DNA from: Autumnicola patrickiae
GTDB lineage: Bacteria > Bacteroidota > Bacteroidia > Flavobacteriales > Flavobacteriaceae
Length of the DNA: 64,000 nt
Direction of reading: 5' to 3'
Assembly (NCBI RefSeq): GCF_031846525.1
Contig: NZ_JAVRHM010000018.1
Span: 30,962 to 94,961 of the forward strand
Shown: positions 45,494-53,883 of the stretch, piece after piece
How positions within the stretch are numbered: the first letter of the stretch is position 1
Layout of the letters: every line of letters begins with the position of its first letter
Position numbers and translations under genes: made by a program
The notes under the pieces: generated by a model
Seen by the model: only the letters and a program-made list of their open reading frames with translations
Told to the model about the DNA's origin: nothing
Databases searched by the model: none

Positions 45494-46108
45494 ATGGATT
45501 ATGTAAATTTATTTGTACGGAGTATTTTCATAGAAAATATGATTTTTGCCTACTTCCTGGGAATGTGCTCCTACTTAGCAGTGTCAAAAACAGTAAAAAC
45601 AGCTGTAGGTTTAGGTGCCGCAGTAATATTTGTTTTAACTATTACAGTACCTATTAACTATTTGCTGGATAATTATCTGCTTCAGGCGGGGGCATTAACC
45701 TGGCTTGGAGAAGATTATGCAAGTGTGGATCTTAGTTTCCTTAGTTTTATCATGTTTATTGCTGTAATCGCATCCATGGTTCAGCTTGTGGAGATGATTG
45801 TTGAGAAATTTGCACCGGCTTTATATGGTGCACTGGGTATTTTCCTTCCCCTTATAGCAGTAAACTGTGCAATTTTGGGAGGAGCGCTTTTTATGCAGCA
45901 AAAAGATTTTAGTTATGTCACAGAGGCTATAACTTATGGTTTTGGTAGTGGTGTTGGCTGGTTTTTGGCAATACTTGGTATCGCTGCCATTCGTGAAAAA
46001 ATTGCCTACTCAAATGTACCTGCGCCGCTTAAAGGACTTGGAATTACATTTATCATTACCGGGTTGATGGCTTTAGGCTTTATGAGCTTTATGGGAATTA
46101 AATTATAA
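45494..46108 (+). CDS. nqrE: Na+-translocating NADH:quinone reductase subunit E
   Basis: A 204-aa membrane subunit with six helices, pseudo-symmetric to NqrD and with it holding the membrane iron centre. Seen are FIENMIFAYFLGMCSYLAVSK at the start and FLPLIAVNCAILGGALFM, containing the two conserved cysteines (MCSY and VNCA). Position in the operon is standard. Confidence 0.97.
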   Translation: MDYVNLFVRSIFIENMIFAYFLGMCSYLAVSKTVKTAVGLGAAVIFVLTITVPINYLLDNYLLQAGALTWLGEDYASVDLSFLSFIMFIAVIASMVQLVEMIVEKFAPALYGALGIFLPLIAVNCAILGGALFMQQKDFSYVTEAITYGFGSGVGWFLAILGIAAIREKIAYSNVPAPLKGLGITFIITGLMALGFMSFMGIKL

Positions 46109-46124
46109 TCGTAAAACAAGGACA

Positions 46125-47411
46125 ATGACAGTTATAATAGCAAGTGTAGTTGTATTTTTAGTGTTGATACTCTTATTGGTTTCCGTCCTTCTTGGAGCTA
46201 AGGCCAAATTAATGCCCTCAGGGCCGGTGAATATTAATGTAAACAACGAGAAAGATATAGAAGTAGGTTCGGGTGGTACCTTACTTTCCACTTTAGGGGA
46301 GAATAAATTGTTTCTTCCTTCTGCCTGTGGTGGTGGTGGAACCTGTATCCAGTGTAAGTGTATAGTAGAAGAAGGAGGAGGAGCTATTCTACCTACTGAG
46401 GAGCCGCACTTTACCAGGAAAGAAATTGCCGATGGGTGGCGTCTTGGCTGTCAGGTAAAGGTGAAAGAGAATATGAAGATCACCATTCCTGAAGAAGTCT
46501 TCGGAATTAAAAAATGGGAAGCTACAGTTGTAAGGAATTATAATGTGGCATCATTTATTAAGGAATTCGTTGTTGAGATTCCTGAAGATATGGATTACAA
46601 GGCTGGTGGATATATCCAAATTGAAATTCCTAAATGTGAGGTTAAATTCGAAGATATGGACATTACTGCCCATCCTGAAGAACACGATACTCCGGATAAA
46701 TTTAAAGCAGAGTGGGATAAGTTTGGTTTATGGCCACTTGTGATGAAGAATACAGAAACTGTGGAGAGAGCATATTCTATGGCTTCTTACCCTGCAGAAG
46801 GAAGGGAAATTATGCTTAACGTTCGTGTTGCTACTCCGCCATGGGACAGGGCTAAAGAGGGATGGATGGATGTTAATCCAGGCATTGCTTCTTCTTATAT
46901 TTTCTCAAGGAAAAAAGGTGATAAAGTAACCATTTCTGGTCCTTATGGAGAATTCTTCATTAATGAGAGTGATTCAGAAATGTTATATGTTGGTGGTGGT
47001 GCAGGGATGGCGCCTATGCGCTCCCACTTATATCATCTTTTCAGAACACTTCAAACAGGAAGAAAAGTTACTTACTGGTACGGTGGGCGTTCAAAAAGAG
47101 AATTATTTTACGTAGAACACTTTAGAGCTTTGGAAAGGGATTTTCCTAATTTCAAATTCTATCTTGCCCTTTCAGAACCTATGGAAGAGGATAACTGGAA
47201 AGTTAAAGAAAGCCTGGACGACGAGGGAGATGGATTTGTTGGATTTATTCACCAGGTCGTTATTGATAACTACTTGAATCACCATGAAGAGCCGGAAGAA
47301 ATCGAGGTTTATTTCTGTGGACCGCCGTTAATGAACAAAGCTGTTCAAAAAATGGCTGAAGATTTTGGAGTTCCGCCGGAGAATATCAGGTTTGATGACT
47401 TTGGAGGATAA
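46125..47411 (+). CDS. nqrF: Na+-translocating NADH:quinone reductase subunit F
   Basis: The NADH-oxidising subunit: one N-terminal membrane helix, a 2Fe-2S ferredoxin domain (SACGGGGTCIQCKC with a later LGCQ, residues about 65-112), an FAD-binding domain (RAYSMASYP) and an NADH-binding domain (YVGGGAGMAPMRSH, with CGPPLMNKAV near the end). At 428 aa the length is normal. It is followed after 7 bp by a strong terminator, so the core operon ends here. Confidence 0.97.
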   Translation: MTVIIASVVVFLVLILLLVSVLLGAKAKLMPSGPVNINVNNEKDIEVGSGGTLLSTLGENKLFLPSACGGGGTCIQCKCIVEEGGGAILPTEEPHFTRKEIADGWRLGCQVKVKENMKITIPEEVFGIKKWEATVVRNYNVASFIKEFVVEIPEDMDYKAGGYIQIEIPKCEVKFEDMDITAHPEEHDTPDKFKAEWDKFGLWPLVMKNTETVERAYSMASYPAEGREIMLNVRVATPPWDRAKEGWMDVNPGIASSYIFSRKKGDKVTISGPYGEFFINESDSEMLYVGGGAGMAPMRSHLYHLFRTLQTGRKVTYWYGGRSKRELFYVEHFRALERDFPNFKFYLALSEPMEEDNWKVKESLDDEGDGFVGFIHQVVIDNYLNHHEEPEEIEVYFCGPPLMNKAVQKMAEDFGVPPENIRFDDFGG

Positions 47412-47418
47412 TTAATAT

Positions 47419-47443
47419 AATCCCGCTTCGGCGGGATTTTTTT
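47419..47443 (+). terminator. Rho-independent terminator of the nqr operon
   Basis: AATCCCGC, loop TTCG, GCGGGATT, followed by a run of T. The tetraloop and T-run make a textbook terminator. Confidence 0.92.
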
Positions 47444-47450
47444 ATCTTTG
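47443..47450 (+). promoter_or_regulatory. -7 motif before the Nqr-associated small gene
   Basis: TATCTTTG is a perfect TAnnTTTG, immediately after the nqr terminator and ending 3 bp before the ATG at 47454. If used, the transcript would be leaderless or nearly so. No -33 element was identified. Confidence 0.45.
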
Positions 47451-47453
47451 AAT

Positions 47454-47810
47454 ATGGCAGAATTAGATAAACAACAACTCCACAATGTCGCAATGAACAT
47501 AGTTGGAGATGATCTGGAAGCTAATGGCTACGAGTTTCTTGGTGTAAACAGTAAGCTTAAAAGGAATCCGCAGTTTGTAGCTTTAAAAGATAAAAAACTT
47601 CATTTTGTAATTGTGCGGGCTATACAATATCCGGAAAATCCTAAAAACTTCGACCGTGGTTTCATGGAGTCTATGAAAGAGCACGCCCTTAAATTTAACG
47701 CACGCACCTTCTACGCAGGCGTGGGATTAGCAAATTCAGCAGATTATGAAAAACCTATCACAAGTGATGAAGATTATGTTGTTAACTATAATGGCTGGCA
47801 GGAGATCTAA
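47454..47810 (+). CDS. Small conserved Nqr-associated protein of unknown function
   Basis: A 118-aa soluble protein starting MAELDKQQLHNVAMNI, without a signal peptide, membrane segment or cofactor motif. In flavobacterial genomes proteins of this kind are often labelled NADH:quinone reductase subunit F only because they follow nqrF; it has no ferredoxin, FAD or NADH motifs, so that name is wrong by sequence. It sits between the nqr terminator and apbE, and its last 20 bases overlap apbE, so it is probably co-transcribed with apbE. A role in Nqr maturation is an inference from position only. Confidence 0.8.
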   Translation: MAELDKQQLHNVAMNIVGDDLEANGYEFLGVNSKLKRNPQFVALKDKKLHFVIVRAIQYPENPKNFDRGFMESMKEHALKFNARTFYAGVGLANSADYEKPITSDEDYVVNYNGWQEI

Positions 47811-48822
47811 AATAAGGAATAAGTGTTTTCTTCTTTTAATTCTTATTGGCTTCTTTAGTTGTAGTGAAGATAAACCTGAAAAAAATATAGCTTCAGGATC
47901 TGCTCTTGGCACCACTTACCATATATCATATTTCTCCGCTTCAGAACTCGATGTTGAAACTTCACTGGATTCTATTTTCAGGGTAATAAATAAATCTATG
48001 AGCACCTATCAGGATGATTCTGATATTTCCCGGATCAATGATGGTGAAATCGATATTGTGGTGGATAGTAATTTTGTTGAAGTCTATAGATCTTCAGAAA
48101 AAGTTTTCAGGGAAAGCAGAGGTTATTTTGATCCTACAGTTGGGCTTCTTGTAAATGCATATGGATTTGGTCCAGAAGGCTATGTAAAGAACCCTCAGAG
48201 CTATGAAATTGATTCAATAATGACATATATCGGTTTTGATAAACTAAGCCTTACAGCAGATCGCAGGATTAAAAAGGAATTTTCTGAAGTTCATTTGGAT
48301 TTTAATGCCATTGCAAAAGGTTATGCCATAGATGTTATTGCACTTTATTTCGACAATAATAATGTGGAAAATTATCTTATTGAACTGGGTGGTGAACTGG
48401 TAGGAAAAGGTAGGAATATAGAAAGTGATAATCCCTGGAGGGTTGCAATAGATGATCCGCGGCAGGAAGAGGGAGAACGAACTTTTCAGACCGTTTTGGC
48501 GCTGGAAAACCGCGCTTTGGCAACATCAGGTAATTACAGGAAGTATAGGGAAGATACACTTACAGGAGAAGCTTATGTGCACACTATTAATCCTCTTACA
48601 GGAAAGGCGCAACAGAGCAACTTGCTTAGTGCTTCGGTTCTGGCAAAAAATTGTACGCTTGCAGATGGATACGCCACTGCTTTTATGGCGCTGGGATTGG
48701 AAAAATCGAAAGAAATGCTGGACAGGATAGAAGATGTGGATGTGTATTTTATTTATGCCAACAATGATAATAAAATTGCTGTTTTCTCTTCTGAAGGTTT
48801 TAAGGACCAGATTCAAAAATAA
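47791..48822 (+). CDS. apbE: FAD:protein FMN transferase ApbE (lipoprotein)
   Basis: This exported, membrane-anchored enzyme transfers FMN from FAD to threonines of NqrB and NqrC. The 343-aa protein begins MAGRRSKIRNKCFLLLILIGFFSC, a lipoprotein signal with lipobox FFSC. ApbE motifs follow: SALGTTYHISYF, MSTYQDDSDISRIN, LDFNAIAKGYAIDVIA (flavin/Mg2+ site), LIELGGELVGKG and VHTINPLTGKAQQ. The start at 47791 is the first that leads directly into the signal peptide. It overlaps the preceding small gene by 20 bp and ends one base from the convergent methyltransferase gene. Confidence 0.94.
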   Translation: MAGRRSKIRNKCFLLLILIGFFSCSEDKPEKNIASGSALGTTYHISYFSASELDVETSLDSIFRVINKSMSTYQDDSDISRINDGEIDIVVDSNFVEVYRSSEKVFRESRGYFDPTVGLLVNAYGFGPEGYVKNPQSYEIDSIMTYIGFDKLSLTADRRIKKEFSEVHLDFNAIAKGYAIDVIALYFDNNNVENYLIELGGELVGKGRNIESDNPWRVAIDDPRQEEGERTFQTVLALENRALATSGNYRKYREDTLTGEAYVHTINPLTGKAQQSNLLSASVLAKNCTLADGYATAFMALGLEKSKEMLDRIEDVDVYFIYANNDNKIAVFSSEGFKDQIQK

Positions 48823-48823
48823 T

Positions 48824-49588
48824 CTACTTGTGGCACACGGGGATAATCTCTCCCTTAACAAGCCGATATTTGTCAATTTCAGAGGGTGATAGTTCTGATG
48901 TCATATCTACTTCTTCAACTTTAAAACCTATGTTTCTAAGTTTATCAAAATAATCCCTTCCGTAGATTCTTACGTGATCATATTGACCAAAAATGCGTGC
49001 CCGTTCTTTTCTATCAGTAATAGAATCGTCTTCAAAGGTTGTTTTTCGGCTTAAATCTTGCGGAATCTGCAAAATAGCGGTTCCACCGGGTTTTAAAACC
49101 CTGTAAAGCTCTTTCATGGCCTTAGTATCGTCTGGAATATGCTCTAACACGTGGTTGCACAGGATAAAATCATAGGCATTATCTTCAAAAGGTAAATTAT
49201 TGATGTCTGCTTTCACATCGGCCAGTGGGGAATTCAAGTCTGTGGTAATATAGTCGATATTTGCCAAATTTCGGAAGCGGCTATAAAAAGCCTGTTCGGG
49301 GGCAAAATGGAGTACTTTAAGATCTTCAGTAAAGAAAGACGTTTTTCTCTCCAGGTATAACCAAAGCAACCGGTGGCGCTCCAAAGACAGGGTAGAAGGG
49401 GAAAGCACATTTTCCCTTTGCTTTCCATAGCCATAAGGTAAAAATTTTGCAAAACTTCTGCCGTCTATAGGATCTGTATAACGATTACCCCGCAGTGCAG
49501 TTCTTAATGCGGGACGGATTAAATAGCTGAAACGAATAAGGAGAGGACGCGGAATGGTGTTGAGGAAAAATTTAAATACTCTTTTCAT
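48824..49588 (-). CDS. Class I SAM-dependent methyltransferase
   Basis: A 254-aa methyltransferase of Methyltransf_11 type with unknown substrate. The core shows VLHFAPEQAF in place of the usual GxGxG motif I, then DYITTDLNSPLADVKADI, FDFILCNHVLEH-like YDFILCNHVLEHIPDD and ELYRVLKPGGTAILQIP, with a late YDHVRIYGRDYFDKL. An N-terminal part (residues 1-70, RPLLIRFSYLIRPAL) is basic and amphipathic and may touch membranes. It is the last gene of the gpmI-to-methyltransferase run, 59 bp after the NUMOD4 gene. The altered motif I (no GxGxG) is typical of a subset of these proteins and does not by itself show loss of activity. Confidence 0.85.
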   Translation of the reverse strand: MKRVFKFFLNTIPRPLLIRFSYLIRPALRTALRGNRYTDPIDGRSFAKFLPYGYGKQRENVLSPSTLSLERHRLLWLYLERKTSFFTEDLKVLHFAPEQAFYSRFRNLANIDYITTDLNSPLADVKADINNLPFEDNAYDFILCNHVLEHIPDDTKAMKELYRVLKPGGTAILQIPQDLSRKTTFEDDSITDRKERARIFGQYDHVRIYGRDYFDKLRNIGFKVEEVDMTSELSPSEIDKYRLVKGEIIPVCHK

Positions 49589-49647
49589 TCAGTCAAAATG
49601 TAGGTCTGTTAGCTGAAGATGATAACGGAATTTCTGAAAATTCATTC

Positions 49648-50211
49648 CTATACTTTTATATCTCCCCAGTTTTCTCCGGACTTTATTCTATATAATTGCA
49701 TTTCTGAAACACCAAATTGCTTGGCAAGCACTTTAATCCTGGTTTTTCTTTCAGGATCCAGTAGTTTCTTTTTCAGGATTACGGCTTGTGCATAGGAAAG
49801 CTTGGAATAAGAAACAACTTTGCGCAGTTTTCTCTTTTTCTTATTTTCTTTTACTTTCGGACTGTTGTATTGATGCTGCACCCATTCGTCTTTTGTGGCC
49901 CAGGCAAGGTTCTCTGCCCTGTTATCGTCTTTTTCGAAATTCTTGTGGATCACATATTTGTCATCCTCTTTTTTATTCAGAAAAAGCTCAGCTACAATTC
50001 TATGGATATAATAGGTTTTGTGCTTACCGTTTTTAAGTTTTACGGCAAAATTGAGATACCCACCAACGCGTCCGCCTTTCATTAAATCCCCCTGGGGATT
50101 TTTGAGAAAGCTAACAATTCTTCCAAAGTTGGATACCCGGTAATTAAACCTGTCCTGCCATTCTTCTTTGTGCAGGCTTTCCCAGCGCTCGTTTCTATAA
50201 TCCCTGATCAT
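49648..50211 (-). CDS. NUMOD4/HNH-type homing-endonuclease-like protein
   Basis: A 187-aa protein built like a free-standing HNH homing endonuclease. It has an N-terminal NUMOD4-like segment (NERWESLHKEEWQDRFNYRVSNFGRIVSF), an HNH-like core (YYIHRIVAELFLNKK, then VIHKNFEKDDNRAENLAW with the His and Asn positions kept) and a C-terminal helix-turn-helix of NUMOD1 type (IKVLAKQFGVSEMQLYRIKSGENW). Its start overlaps the end of map by 17 bp, so it is translated from the map operon. No intron or intein is near. It may be a domesticated DNA-binding protein or a selfish nuclease; the glycine of the usual HIDGN loop is missing, so nuclease activity is uncertain. Confidence 0.75.
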   Translation of the reverse strand: MIRDYRNERWESLHKEEWQDRFNYRVSNFGRIVSFLKNPQGDLMKGGRVGGYLNFAVKLKNGKHKTYYIHRIVAELFLNKKEDDKYVIHKNFEKDDNRAENLAWATKDEWVQHQYNSPKVKENKKKRKLRKVVSYSKLSYAQAVILKKKLLDPERKTRIKVLAKQFGVSEMQLYRIKSGENWGDIKV

Positions 50212-51019
50212 ACATTTTAGATCTAAATTCGTCTTCTTCGTTACTTTTTATTCCCAAGGCTTCATATATATAATTAAAAGTAGAAAGTAACTCTGGTCTG
50301 CCGTCTATAAGGGCAACATCATGTTCGAAATGGGCGCTAGGCATATTGTCTGCCGTTAAAATCGTCCAGCCGTCAGATAATTGTTTAATTCTTTTGGTGC
50401 CAAGGTTGATCATAGGCTCAATAGCCACGACCATACCTTCTACAAATTTCTTTCCTTTTCCGCGTTTGCCGTAATTTGGCATTTCAGGATCTTCATGCAT
50501 TTTCTTTCCAAGGCCATGGCCTACTAATTCTCTTACTACACCATATCCATGGTTTTCTGTGTAATTCTGAATGGCAAAGGCGACATCACCAACACGGTTT
50601 CCAATTTTAAATTCGCGGATTCCCTCATAGAGCGATTCCTTTGTTACCTGCAGCAGTTTTTTTGTCTCCGGTGCAACTTCCCCCACTTCAAAAGTATATG
50701 CGTGATCTCCGTAGAAACCGTTTTTTAGTGCTCCGCAATCAATAGAGATAATATCCCCTTCCTGTAAGGGAGTGTCATTAGGTATTCCATGCACCACTTG
50801 TGCATTTGGACTCATGCAAAGGGAATTTGGGAAATCGTACATGCCCAGAAAGCCAGGTTCAGCTCCGTGGTCACGTATAAATTCTTCAGCTAATTTATCT
50901 AGTTCTAAAGTTGTTACTCCGGGTTTAATTTTCGGGGCAAGTATTCCAAGAGTTTTGGAGACAATAAGGGCGCTTTCCCTCATTAATTCAATCTCTTCTC
51001 TTGTTTTTGGTATTATCAT
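50195..51019 (-). CDS. map: Type I methionine aminopeptidase
   Basis: Removes N-terminal Met from nascent proteins; essential and cytosolic. The 274-aa protein has the five metal ligands in family context: IDCGALKNGFYGDHAY (two Asp), GHGLGKKMHEDP (His), VAIEPMINLG (Glu) and HFEHDVALI (Glu region). Length is slightly above the 250-260 usual for type I. It shares an ATGA overlap with the upstream HAD gene (51016-51019) and overlaps the NUMOD4 gene downstream. Confidence 0.95.
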   Translation of the reverse strand: MIIPKTREEIELMRESALIVSKTLGILAPKIKPGVTTLELDKLAEEFIRDHGAEPGFLGMYDFPNSLCMSPNAQVVHGIPNDTPLQEGDIISIDCGALKNGFYGDHAYTFEVGEVAPETKKLLQVTKESLYEGIREFKIGNRVGDVAFAIQNYTENHGYGVVRELVGHGLGKKMHEDPEMPNYGKRGKGKKFVEGMVVAIEPMINLGTKRIKQLSDGWTILTADNMPSAHFEHDVALIDGRPELLSTFNYIYEALGIKSNEEDEFRSKMYDQGL

Positions 51020-51432
51020 AATTTGTCTTTCAGCCGGTCAAATAGACCGGGTTTTTTTCTTCTTCCTTTTGTCTTAACTGGTTTTTTGGTGGATAATTTC
51101 TGGTAAATTTCTCCCCACCCAATCATTCCTCCAATGTTACGATCATCTATATAAATATCTGCAAGAATCTTTCTGCTAATGCTGTCGTCTAAATTCTCCT
51201 CGGGATAGCTTTTGTTCACGGCGTAAAATTCAATGCCTCTGGATTTACAGAAATCAACAGCTTCATCAAGTTTTTTTCCATGCCTGTACGTCCACAAAAT
51301 GAGCCGGTGCCCTTCCTCCTGAAACTTCTTAAGGGTTTCAAAAGCAAATAACATGGGTTTCCCTATTTCCGGATAGTTGTTCTCGACAATTGTACCATCA
51401 AAATCTACCGCTATTGTTAATGACTGTAACAT
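51016..51432 (-). CDS. HAD-like hydrolase, BT0820 type
   Basis: A 138-aa small haloacid-dehalogenase-fold protein. Seen are the nucleophile motif VDFDGTIVENNYPE at the N-terminus, the motif II-like LILWTYRHG and the acidic motif IYIDDRNIGG. The basic C-terminal tail (KTKGRRKKPGLFDRL) is not part of the fold. It lacks a cap domain, so it could act on large phosphorylated substrates; substrate unknown. Its stop overlaps map by four bases, showing coupling. Confidence 0.85.
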   Translation of the reverse strand: MLQSLTIAVDFDGTIVENNYPEIGKPMLFAFETLKKFQEEGHRLILWTYRHGKKLDEAVDFCKSRGIEFYAVNKSYPEENLDDSISRKILADIYIDDRNIGGMIGWGEIYQKLSTKKPVKTKGRRKKPGLFDRLKDKL

Positions 51433-51470
51433 GTGAATTTCAACAGATTGCTAACCTTGGACTTTTAATT

Positions 51471-52055
51471 TTATTGCGCGTAAGGATGACTATATTCTTC
51501 ACCACTTACAATTTTTGCGATATCTTCTTCTATACTCTCCTGCGGATACTCCACAAACCGATTAACTTCTTTACCGTCTTTATAAAAAATAATGGTCGGT
51601 ACCATTTCAACATTTAATTCCTCCTGAATATCACCAGGAGTAGATTTATTAGTATCTACGGCAATAGAAGTCAATTTTTCGGTGTCGTAATTAGCCTCGT
51701 CCAGAATCTTGAAAAATTTTGGGGTTTCCCGTTTACTATCCACACACCAGGTTCCCATCACAAGCGTGATTTCATAATCTGAAATATTCTCTTTTATGGT
51801 CTGCATTGCCTCATCATTGGGATCAAAATCTGAATAGCCAGCTTCAAACCATCTCGAAAATGGTTCTTCCTTAAGTTCCTCTCTTTGAAATTCTCCTAAC
51901 AGCATGTCCTTCTGATAAACTGCTGTGGGTGGATGTCTATGAACTTGTGCAGAGAATGTGCCTGCAGTTTCTGAAGCTGTTTCAGTTTTAGAAAACTTTC
52001 CGTTGCTTCCACAACTTAGGAGAACACCTAGAAAAAGAAGGAGTAATTTATTCAT
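51471..52055 (-). CDS. Thioredoxin-like lipoprotein with a CxxS active site
   Basis: A 194-aa exported protein: lipoprotein signal MNKLLLLFLGVLLSC (lipobox LLSC) and a thioredoxin fold from about residue 85. The expected CxxC is GTWCVDSKRE, that is CxxS-like, so the second cysteine is missing and only a monothiol or non-redox role is possible. The cis-Pro is present (VEMVPTIIFYKDG). It lies 9 bp downstream of gpmI and 38 bp upstream of the HAD gene. Partner unknown. Confidence 0.82.
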   Translation of the reverse strand: MNKLLLLFLGVLLSCGSNGKFSKTETASETAGTFSAQVHRHPPTAVYQKDMLLGEFQREELKEEPFSRWFEAGYSDFDPNDEAMQTIKENISDYEITLVMGTWCVDSKRETPKFFKILDEANYDTEKLTSIAVDTNKSTPGDIQEELNVEMVPTIIFYKDGKEVNRFVEYPQESIEEDIAKIVSGEEYSHPYAQ

Positions 52056-52064
52056 AATATTTTT

Positions 52065-53582
52065 TTAGATTAAGGAATCCTGCGTCATTAGATCTGGCTT
52101 CTCAATTCCCATTAGTTTCAAAATAGTCGGAGCAATGTCACCCAAATTACCGCTTCTAATAGATTTTATGTCTTTATCCAAAAGGATTAGGGGTACCGGA
52201 TTGGTGGTGTGCGCCGTATTTGGGCTGCCATCTTCGTTAATCATTGTTTCACTATTTCCATGATCTGCAATAACCAATACAGAATAACCATTTTCCATAG
52301 CAGTTTCGGCTACATCTTTAGCACAGGAATCTACAGTTTCACATGCTTTAACAGCTGCATCGAAAACTCCGGTATGGCCAACCATATCTGGATTTGCAAA
52401 ATTCAGGCAAATAAAATCTGCAGATTCACTTTTTAATTCCGGAATTATTTTATCCCGAATTTCATAAGCGCTCATCTCTGGCTGCAGGTCGTATGTTGCG
52501 ACTTTAGGAGAGTTACACATAATCCTGCTTTCTCCATTAAAGGGTTTTTCACGCCCTCCTGAAAAGAAGAAAGTTACATGCGGATATTTTTCTGTCTCGG
52601 CAATTCTAATTTGTTTCTTGCCAGTATATTCTAAAACTTCTCCCAACGTAGTGCTGATGTTGTCTTTTTTAAAGACCACATTAACATTCGTGAAATTATC
52701 GTCATATTTAGTAAGGGTTACGTAGTATAATGGAAGCTTTTTCATGTTGTATTCCGGGAAATCCACCTGCGTAAGTGCCTGGGTCAATTGTCGCCCTCTG
52801 TCTGTCCTGAAATTGAAGAAAATAACTACTTCTTTTTCTTTAAGAGTGGCTACCGGGTTTCCTGCAGCATCTGTCATTACTATCGGCTCAATAAATTCAT
52901 CACTAATATCATTATCATAGCTTTGTTGAACAGTCTCAGCGGCATTGGTTGATTTCTGACCTTTTCCTTCAATTATAAGGTCATAAGCCTTTTTTACCCT
53001 TTCCCATCTGTTATCACGATCCATTGCAAAATAGCGTCCTATAACTGAGGCAAGTTTGGTATTGGTTTTTGCCATATGCTCCTCCAGTTCAGTAATAAAA
53101 CCTTTTCCGGAGTGAGGATCCACATCGCGGCCATCTGTAAATGCATGTACATATTTTTCTTTTACTCCAAATTCTTCAGCGGCAGTCAATAATCCTTTTA
53201 AATGGTTGATGTGGGAGTGCACTCCACCATCGCTTAAAAGTCCCATAAAATGTACGGGCTTGTTATTTTTAAGAGCGTAGGTAAATGCCTGTTCCAGGAC
53301 AGGTTCCTGTACAAGAGAGTTATTTTCTACAGCCATGTTAATCTTTACCAGATCCTGGTAAACAATACGGCCTGCGCCAAGATTCATATGTCCTACTTCG
53401 CTGTTCCCCATTTGTCCTTCCGGAAGTCCAACATTGAGCCCGTCTGTCCTGAGTTGGGCGTTTGGATAATTCTCCAGGATAGAATCTACGAATGGTGTTT
53501 TTGCTTTTGCGATTGCTGATACTTCTGGATTTTGGGTTATTCCCCAGCCATCCAGAATCATTAGTAAGACCTTTTTATTCAT
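52065..53582 (-). CDS. gpmI: 2,3-bisphosphoglycerate-independent phosphoglycerate mutase
   Basis: Glycolytic enzyme converting 3- and 2-phosphoglycerate, Mn2+-dependent, cytosolic. The 505-aa protein has the alkaline-phosphatase-like start KVLLMILDGWG, the phosphorylated serine in GQMGNSEVGHMNLGAG (about residue 62), HAFTDGRDVDPHSG in the transferase domain and late metal ligands in NFANPDMVGHTG and VIADHGNSE. The ATG at 53582 was chosen over 53606 because the upstream codons overlap a TATATTTG promoter motif and the enzyme normally begins MNKK. It heads a run of closely spaced genes down to 48824. Confidence 0.96.
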   Translation of the reverse strand: MNKKVLLMILDGWGITQNPEVSAIAKAKTPFVDSILENYPNAQLRTDGLNVGLPEGQMGNSEVGHMNLGAGRIVYQDLVKINMAVENNSLVQEPVLEQAFTYALKNNKPVHFMGLLSDGGVHSHINHLKGLLTAAEEFGVKEKYVHAFTDGRDVDPHSGKGFITELEEHMAKTNTKLASVIGRYFAMDRDNRWERVKKAYDLIIEGKGQKSTNAAETVQQSYDNDISDEFIEPIVMTDAAGNPVATLKEKEVVIFFNFRTDRGRQLTQALTQVDFPEYNMKKLPLYYVTLTKYDDNFTNVNVVFKKDNISTTLGEVLEYTGKKQIRIAETEKYPHVTFFFSGGREKPFNGESRIMCNSPKVATYDLQPEMSAYEIRDKIIPELKSESADFICLNFANPDMVGHTGVFDAAVKACETVDSCAKDVAETAMENGYSVLVIADHGNSETMINEDGSPNTAHTTNPVPLILLDKDIKSIRSGNLGDIAPTILKLMGIEKPDLMTQDSLI

Positions 53583-53603
53583 CTTGTATTTTAAATTTAA
53601 TTT

Positions 53604-53611
53604 CAAATATA
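53604..53611 (-). promoter_or_regulatory. -7 promoter motif of gpmI and its run
   Basis: TATATTTG on the minus strand, a perfect TAnnTTTG, 21 bp before the gpmI ATG. Confidence 0.55.
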
Positions 53612-53883
53612 AAAAACAATATTTTCGCCTGCTAAATTAGGCCGTATAATGTTTTATTAAATGTCAAATCCTATTAATATGGTTTTGTAATCAGGTGCCT
53701 TGTTTCTGATAAATTTTAACATTTTGCCTAAATTTCTTAGTACTAATAACCGGTGCAAAGCGTTATCTTTTCAAAGCCAGATTTTTTAGCTAATCACTTT
53801 AACATTAATTAAATAAGAGATTTAAATGTTAAAGTTTGGGATTTGAGATTCATCCATGGCAATTAACGAGATTATTTTGTATG

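Noticed and set aside
47419..47443. Riboswitch or attenuator before the small Nqr gene
   Set aside because: The structure is a simple terminator with a T-run; no conserved aptamer.
53854..53868. ATGGCAATTAACGA as another palindrome half-copy
   Set aside because: Only about 13 bases resemble the right arm and there is no partner arm; could be chance.
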